In this document: one piece after another, positions 29,701 to 33,088 of the stretch | How the letters are laid out: the number at the start of each line of letters is the position of its first letter | Position numbering within the stretch: position 1 is the stretch's first letter | Assembly: GCF_001949145.1 (NCBI RefSeq) | Contig: NW_019091357.1 | Coordinates: 2,630,722 to 2,663,809, forward strand | Length of the DNA stretch: 33,088 nt | DNA from: Acanthaster planci | Taxonomy: Eukaryota; Echinodermata; Asteroidea; Valvatida; Acanthasteridae | Direction: 5' to 3' | Program-made: the position numbers and the translations under genes | The notes under the pieces: generated by a model | What the model saw: only the letters and a program-made list of their open reading frames with translations | Database searches by the model: none | What the model was told of the DNA's origin: nothing

Positions 29701-30502
29701 CGTATCCAGCTGAGGTCAGCATGTGCACTTGGTTTTTCAGTCCTTATCTGATTCTGCATGGTTTTGCCAGGGGTATCATTTCAGATTTTGGTCCACCACC
29801 TGGAGACTGTCGTCATTCTCCCCCTATCCGCCCTGAGCTGATGTACACCCCCAATTGGGGAAAAGAAAGGCAGGCGGTTACAAGCGGGTTCTTGCACGCG
29901 TTCTGCGCATACGCAGAGACCATACAAATCGGAGTAAATTAGTTACGCGTACTCAGCGTGCTCTGCGGCAAACGCGCATATACTTGGGCACCTCATGGCG
30001 CGCCTACGCGGTGAGTACCCCCCCACGCATTATTTTGTTCCGCTTGGAGCGGATAGGCTTCCACACCTAGGTCTATAGAGTACCGAAGTGTGACGTCACT
30101 GTGAACCAGAAAGTGTAGTGCAAACGAATGGAGTACGCGCGCGTGTTGATTCACGCGCTGGTTCACGCGCTCAAGCCTTTTACACACTAATTGTGCGCGT
30201 GACGTATTCACTTCGGTACTCTATGCGTCACAGTGCCTTTGCATTTGGCGGAGGGCTTTTGTTTCATTACAGCAGTACCCTGAAACAAAATTATCATTGA
30301 AAATGGATACCTACAAGTCAAATCGGCCACAGCACAGCGAGATGACTCTGTACAGGACATAAACGAAGGCTACAGCAGCGGCGACGGCTTGAATGCCGAC
30401 GATGTACATGCAGCGAAGGCCATCGCTGGCGCCCAGCTCGAAATTGGTCTGAGAAGTCCAGATAACTTGTCCGGCCAGCGGGCAGTCCCCTTGGAAGGAT
30501 TC
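26646..30502 (-). CDS. TMEM179: TMEM179-like four-span membrane protein, last four exons
   Basis: Four exons (30502-30315, 29079-28939, 28376-28301, 26759-26646) join through GT/AG sites, phases 2,2,0, into 519 nt: 172 codons plus stop. The order of blocks matches my knowledge of TMEM179: FQGDC then VIW in the first loop, span 2 ending LCCG, FDFSIM then span 3, CDG, a CELFQ block, FYEDF, and GWVSFLAW opening the last span. TMEM179 proteins are about 230 residues with a first span before the FRG-C block. That part is missing here, and I found no exon for it up to 33088, so the first exon probably lies beyond the window. The family's role is poorly defined; it is a small tetraspan protein in vertebrate brain. 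The C-terminal tail is only about 16 residues, shorter than usual. Assignment rests on motif order, not on a search. Confidence 0.68.
27291..27370. repeat. MITE-like element, AATACGG family, shortened copy 3
   Basis: Keeps CCAAGATTTTGCAACGC on the left and CAAACTCTTGGAGGCGCACT on the right but has lost most of the centre and parts of both ends. It lies in the last intron of the TMEM179-like gene. Confidence 0.55.
28301..28376 (-). CDS. TMEM179-like short exon, CELFQ...FYEDF loop
   Basis: Acceptor CATACTCAAAG, then C TGT GAG CTG giving D-CELFQQVNWHIYDGSGFYE and DFSKAE. Donor GTGAGA, phase 0. Only 76 nt. It corresponds to the second extracellular loop of TMEM179, where CEELQ and FYDQF stand. 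Confidence 0.66.
28785..28932 (+). repeat. Dispersed repeat, copy 3
   Basis: Carries GCAACTGCATTTCGCTGGCT, CACTAACAAATACTGGC, CCAACCAAATGAA and CCGATGAGGGAGTGCTTTT. It ends about 7 nt from the splice donor of the TMEM179-like exon at 28939. Confidence 0.5.
28939..29079 (-). CDS. TMEM179-like exon with span 3
   Basis: A run of T then CCACACAG precedes C TCC ATT ATG, completing F-S-I-M. A long span follows (IICVPLYSIMAILILGEAAV), then SHGLNALCDGF. Donor GTGAGT after TATGA, phase 2. A dispersed repeat ends within about 10 nt of this donor. Confidence 0.66.
   Translation of the reverse strand, partial: LHYANHLCPPLQHHGHPDPGRGRRRVPRAQRALRRLPLPASCDRQL
29640..29870 (+). repeat. Possible tRNA-derived SINE
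   Basis: GGTTCGTATCC (29697-29707) fits a B box and is followed by a body of moderate GC content. An A-box-like GTCAACCTGTTGCAG lies upstream. Lies in the intron between the first two visible TMEM179-like exons. No other copy in the window. Confidence 0.28.
30072..30225 (-). repeat. MITE-like element, ATAGAGTACCGAAGTG family, copy 2
   Basis: Both ends are preserved: ATAGAGTACCGAAGTG on the left and CACTTCGGTACTCTAT on the right, forming a near-perfect terminal inverted repeat of about 16 bp. It is inverted relative to the copy at 4.4 kb and lies in the intron between the first two visible exons of the TMEM179-like gene. The CG-rich interior includes GTGACGTCAC, a CRE-like palindrome. Confidence 0.65.
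30315..30502 (-). CDS. TMEM179-like exon with span 2
   Basis: Acceptor GTGCTCTCGGCAG, then ESFQGDCPLAGQVIW, an extracellular-type stretch, and one hydrophobic span (YIVGIQAVAAAVAFVYV) ending LCCGRFD. Donor GTAGGT, phase 2, falls just before an in-frame TAG that would otherwise end the frame. Confidence 0.68.
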
Positions 30503-30596
30503 CTGCCGAGAGCACACATAGATGTGTTACAGTGTTGATTAGCACATCATGCTTTTCCTCGTACATCTTGGCCCTCTCATTTTCTGCTTATTACCC

Positions 30597-30777
30597 ACAC
30601 GGGCGATTCACAATAGTGCGCCACCTAGAGTGTGCAGCTGCAGCGTGTCGGCCAATCACAACGCGCGAAATCTGTCAACCCTTTCCAAACGCGCATTTGG
30701 TGAACAGATTTCGCGCCTTGTGATTGGCCAACGCGTTGCAAACTCTTAGTGGCGCACTCTTGTGAAACGGCCGTATT
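30597..30777. repeat. MITE-like element, AATACGG family, longest copy
   Basis: About 180 bp, nearly all inverted repeat: GGGCGATTCACAATAGTGCG on the left against CGCACTCTTGTGAAACGGCC on the right, with GGCCAATCACAA and GCGCGAAATCTGT in both arms. It lies about 100 nt upstream of the first visible TMEM179-like exon, within what should be its first intron. Confidence 0.7.
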
Positions 30778-30904
30778 AAGCTCAGTTGGTTCATTCAGAT
30801 CAAATAAAATTTAAAAAAATTATGTCTTTGTAGCATGCAATTTTCCACGTTGCTGTTACCTGAATGAATATTTTGTTGTAATGCATTTTTCTTACTTTTT
30901 GCCT

Positions 30905-31200
30905 TTTCTGCTACAAGAAAAGCAGATTTTACTTTCCTATCTTCCATGGCGGCTGAAAAGTGGCCATCTGCTTTTTGTCTTTCAAAAATAAAGCAAAACG
31001 GGAAATTGGATGAGTGTTCTAACAACCGCTCGTTAGCTGCTTGTGGGAAACCGGAAAAGCAGATTTTGCTAAGAGGGCTGAAAAATGGCCGTATGCTTTT
31101 TCCCATTTAGGGCAAGCAGACAAGTGGATTGAACGTTGTGGCAACTGTTCGTTCTACTGTGCTGCTGCCGGGAAAACAGATGTTACTACAAGCACCTTTT
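30905..31200 (+). repeat. Diverged tandem repeat of about 120-137 bp
   Basis: GAAAAGCAGATTTTACT at 30917, GAAAAGCAGATTTTGCT at 31054 and GAAAACAGATGTTACT at 31172 start three related stretches. The first two also share GGCTGAAAAGTGGCC / GGCTGAAAAATGGCC and TGCTTTTT. Probably within the first TMEM179-like intron. Confidence 0.45.
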
Positions 31201-31981
31201 CCATTGTGTATGTCTTTTCGATGCGTTGCATACATGATGCGTTCGTACGTTTCTTTGTTACGGACACATAAAGGCGCCTTTCTATAATGCGCCAGTACTT
31301 TCGCCAAGTGTTGCCTATCTGTCAAAATTGCTCCCCGGGGCCATTTTGACGGCCTAACACGACGTACACGACAAATGGAAAAAATGCATTTCTAGAAAAA
31401 ATTTTATTCTGTTTTTCAGGTAGTAGAAAAGTCGAAAATTGCATGTTACAAAGACGTTTAAAATCTGCTTTAATCTCTACTATTCTGAGAGCAGAAAAAC
31501 AGATGGCCAGTTTGGTAAGGTCATTCGAGAATAAACACCTGACGTATGCCAGCCAGGAAGTGTTCCTTGCTTGTGAGTTGGTGTGCGGCAGTGAGATCTC
31601 TATGGTGCACTGCCGAGCTGATCAAGCCGACCGCGCGCGCTCGCCTCTGATGTTTTCGAATGACCTACGACGCACTATATTCTGAGCATGGACTCAGTGT
31701 TGAAATGCTGAACAGGCTTGTTAGTAACCGAACTATTAACGAAATCAGTAAGGAAAATGTAACATTAACCCCTGCTGTAGATATATAAAGAGCACGCGGG
31801 GCTTACTTTACTTGCTATCCTGGATTTTGATCTCAGTGGAAAATGAGTATTTCCACTGAAAAAGAACTTGTGCTGCTATTGCAATATTTATGGAAATCAC
31901 TGAGGAGGTCTTTAACTGCCTCAGACAATATCATGCAAAATAACATGCTAAACCATGATCCAAAAAGTACCCATCTCCACA

Positions 31982-32120
31982 CTCTAAAAACACTTGGGGT
32001 CAGACTGACCCGGAATCTGGGTCAAATATGACCCAAAACAGGTCACAATTTGACGCGGAAAAGGGTCAGGCTCAATGGGACCCCGATTCCGGGTCAGTCT
32101 GACCCAGGTGTTTTTAGAGC
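31982..32120. repeat. 139-bp inverted-repeat element with CTCTAAAAACAC termini
   Basis: Arms of about 36 bp (31982-32017 and 32084-32120) read CTCTAAAAACAC then GGTCAGACTGACCCGGAAT, with near-perfect complementarity. The interior has further GGGTCA and TGACCC words, including an inverted pair at 32020-32033. It has the form of a MITE. Single copy in this window. Confidence 0.7.
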
Positions 32121-32930
32121 GCGGTGAATACCTTTTAAACCTTATAAATACAGTGAAAATGTAATACAAACTTAGGGTGTAACTACAGACACTACCGATA
32201 TAATAGTTCAAGTACACTGAACAAAAACGAGGGCTCATCGGTGGTGAACGGTTTTGCCCACTGAATGAATGGCAAACCTTTTACGGCAGCCTGCGAGTAA
32301 AATCATGGATTTTGTAAGATATGCTTAGCCGTCAGAACTTTGCAAGACATCAGCAAAGCTCCCAAAGTCTCACCACGTGCTGGTGATATTCAGCGATTGG
32401 TTTCAGCTAGGAGATAAAACACGTCATGCGGCTTCTAAAACGAGCTGCTCACTTTATTTGTAGTCACCATACGACGTTCAGGATGTAATGTTATGAGCAT
32501 ACCAGAACCAACTTAATCAAATTCTTCCTGCCAGTGAACTACCGAATGAAATTCATGGCGCTTCACTTGACTTTTTTTTTTACTTTGATTTTGCAATTGC
32601 GTTATTCTTGCCACGGCCGAAGACTGGAAAAGATTCGAATCCCGTGTATTCATGCTTTAAGAATTCACTGTGATGAAACATCAGTTATAATAACTGAAAT
32701 GAATTAGCTATGGTTTGTAGTAGCAATTTTTATTCATAGACACCCCTCGCCCCCATACTCTAAATTCTAATCCCAAAAACAAGACCTTAGCCATCTGTTG
32801 CAGCCACAACAGCCATTCAGCTCCTGGGCAAATCGAGAAGTTAGCCAGTTATCCCAAAAGACGGCTACGATGTAAATGGCACACAACACTGTGACTCATG
32901 TCGGTGAGCAATGCTTACTAATAACTGTTA
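32121..32930. other. Stretch with nothing identified
   Basis: AT-rich; I searched the minus strand here for a first TMEM179-like exon (ATG, hydrophobic span, donor of phase 0) and found none. No repeats seen beyond the neighbouring inverted-repeat element. Confidence 0.35.
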
Positions 32931-33059
32931 TGACAGACAATCTGGGACCGCTCAAAACACCGACTTAAATTAATTACGATCGACGGTGTCTTTCCAGCTG
33001 TGCCAAAGCTTCCTTGCGTCTGTCATTGTCATCTTTAGTGTACAGAGTCAATAAGAACA

Positions 33060-33088
33060 GAGACCACCACCACCACCACCACCACCAC
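33060..33088. repeat. ACC trinucleotide microsatellite at window end
   Basis: At least eight CCA/CAC units in a row run to the last base; the array continues out of the window. Confidence 0.9.

Overview
The window is intron-rich invertebrate animal DNA. Its coding exons are short, flanked by GT/AG splice sites, and separated by 0.5-1.7 kb introns full of inverted-repeat elements. One run of N sits inside a tandem repeat. Three genes can be read, and the protein families plus the repeat content suggest a non-vertebrate deuterostome (cephalochordate, echinoderm or hemichordate). That placement is inference; no species marker is visible.

Layout. Positions 929-7557 (minus strand) hold a complete six-exon, 525-codon transporter of the monocarboxylate-transporter-like (SLC16-like) major facilitator type. 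Positions 20252-24725 (plus strand) hold a paralogue with the same six exons and the same intron phases, so the two genes stand head to head about 12.7 kb apart. The plus-strand copy carries two frameshifts in this sequence: a 4-base gain in exon 1 and a 1-base loss in exon 4. All its other exon frames are open. Positions 26646-30502 (minus strand) hold the last four exons of a TMEM179-like four-span membrane protein, tail to tail with the second transporter. Its first exon is not found and is probably past 33088.

The 12.7 kb between the transporters has no gene I can support. It holds a tRNA-like SINE trace near 8 kb, a degenerate 68-bp duplication near 10.4 kb, a 21-23 bp minisatellite interrupted by the N gap (13.2-14.15 kb), a dead LINE reverse transcriptase on the minus strand (14.9-16.0 kb), two copies of a small TTAACCCTA inverted repeat (17.76 and 18.81 kb), and a possible LTR plus primer-binding site (19.4-19.8 kb).

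Small non-autonomous elements are the main accessory content. They include a four-copy family with AATACGG..CG termini, a family ending in ATAGAGTACCGAAGTG, a single inverted repeat at 5 kb, a dispersed repeat with one copy in an intron of each gene, and a 139-bp element near 32 kb whose inverted repeats carry perfect GGTCAnnnTGACC palindromes. The 8-base palindrome TAGGCCTA occurs six times, far above chance.

The transporters probably move small organic anions or related solutes across a membrane, and the TMEM179-like protein is a membrane protein of poorly known role. Nothing in the sequence shows that the three genes act together. Their adjacency is best read as a tandem/inverted duplication of one transporter beside an unrelated gene.
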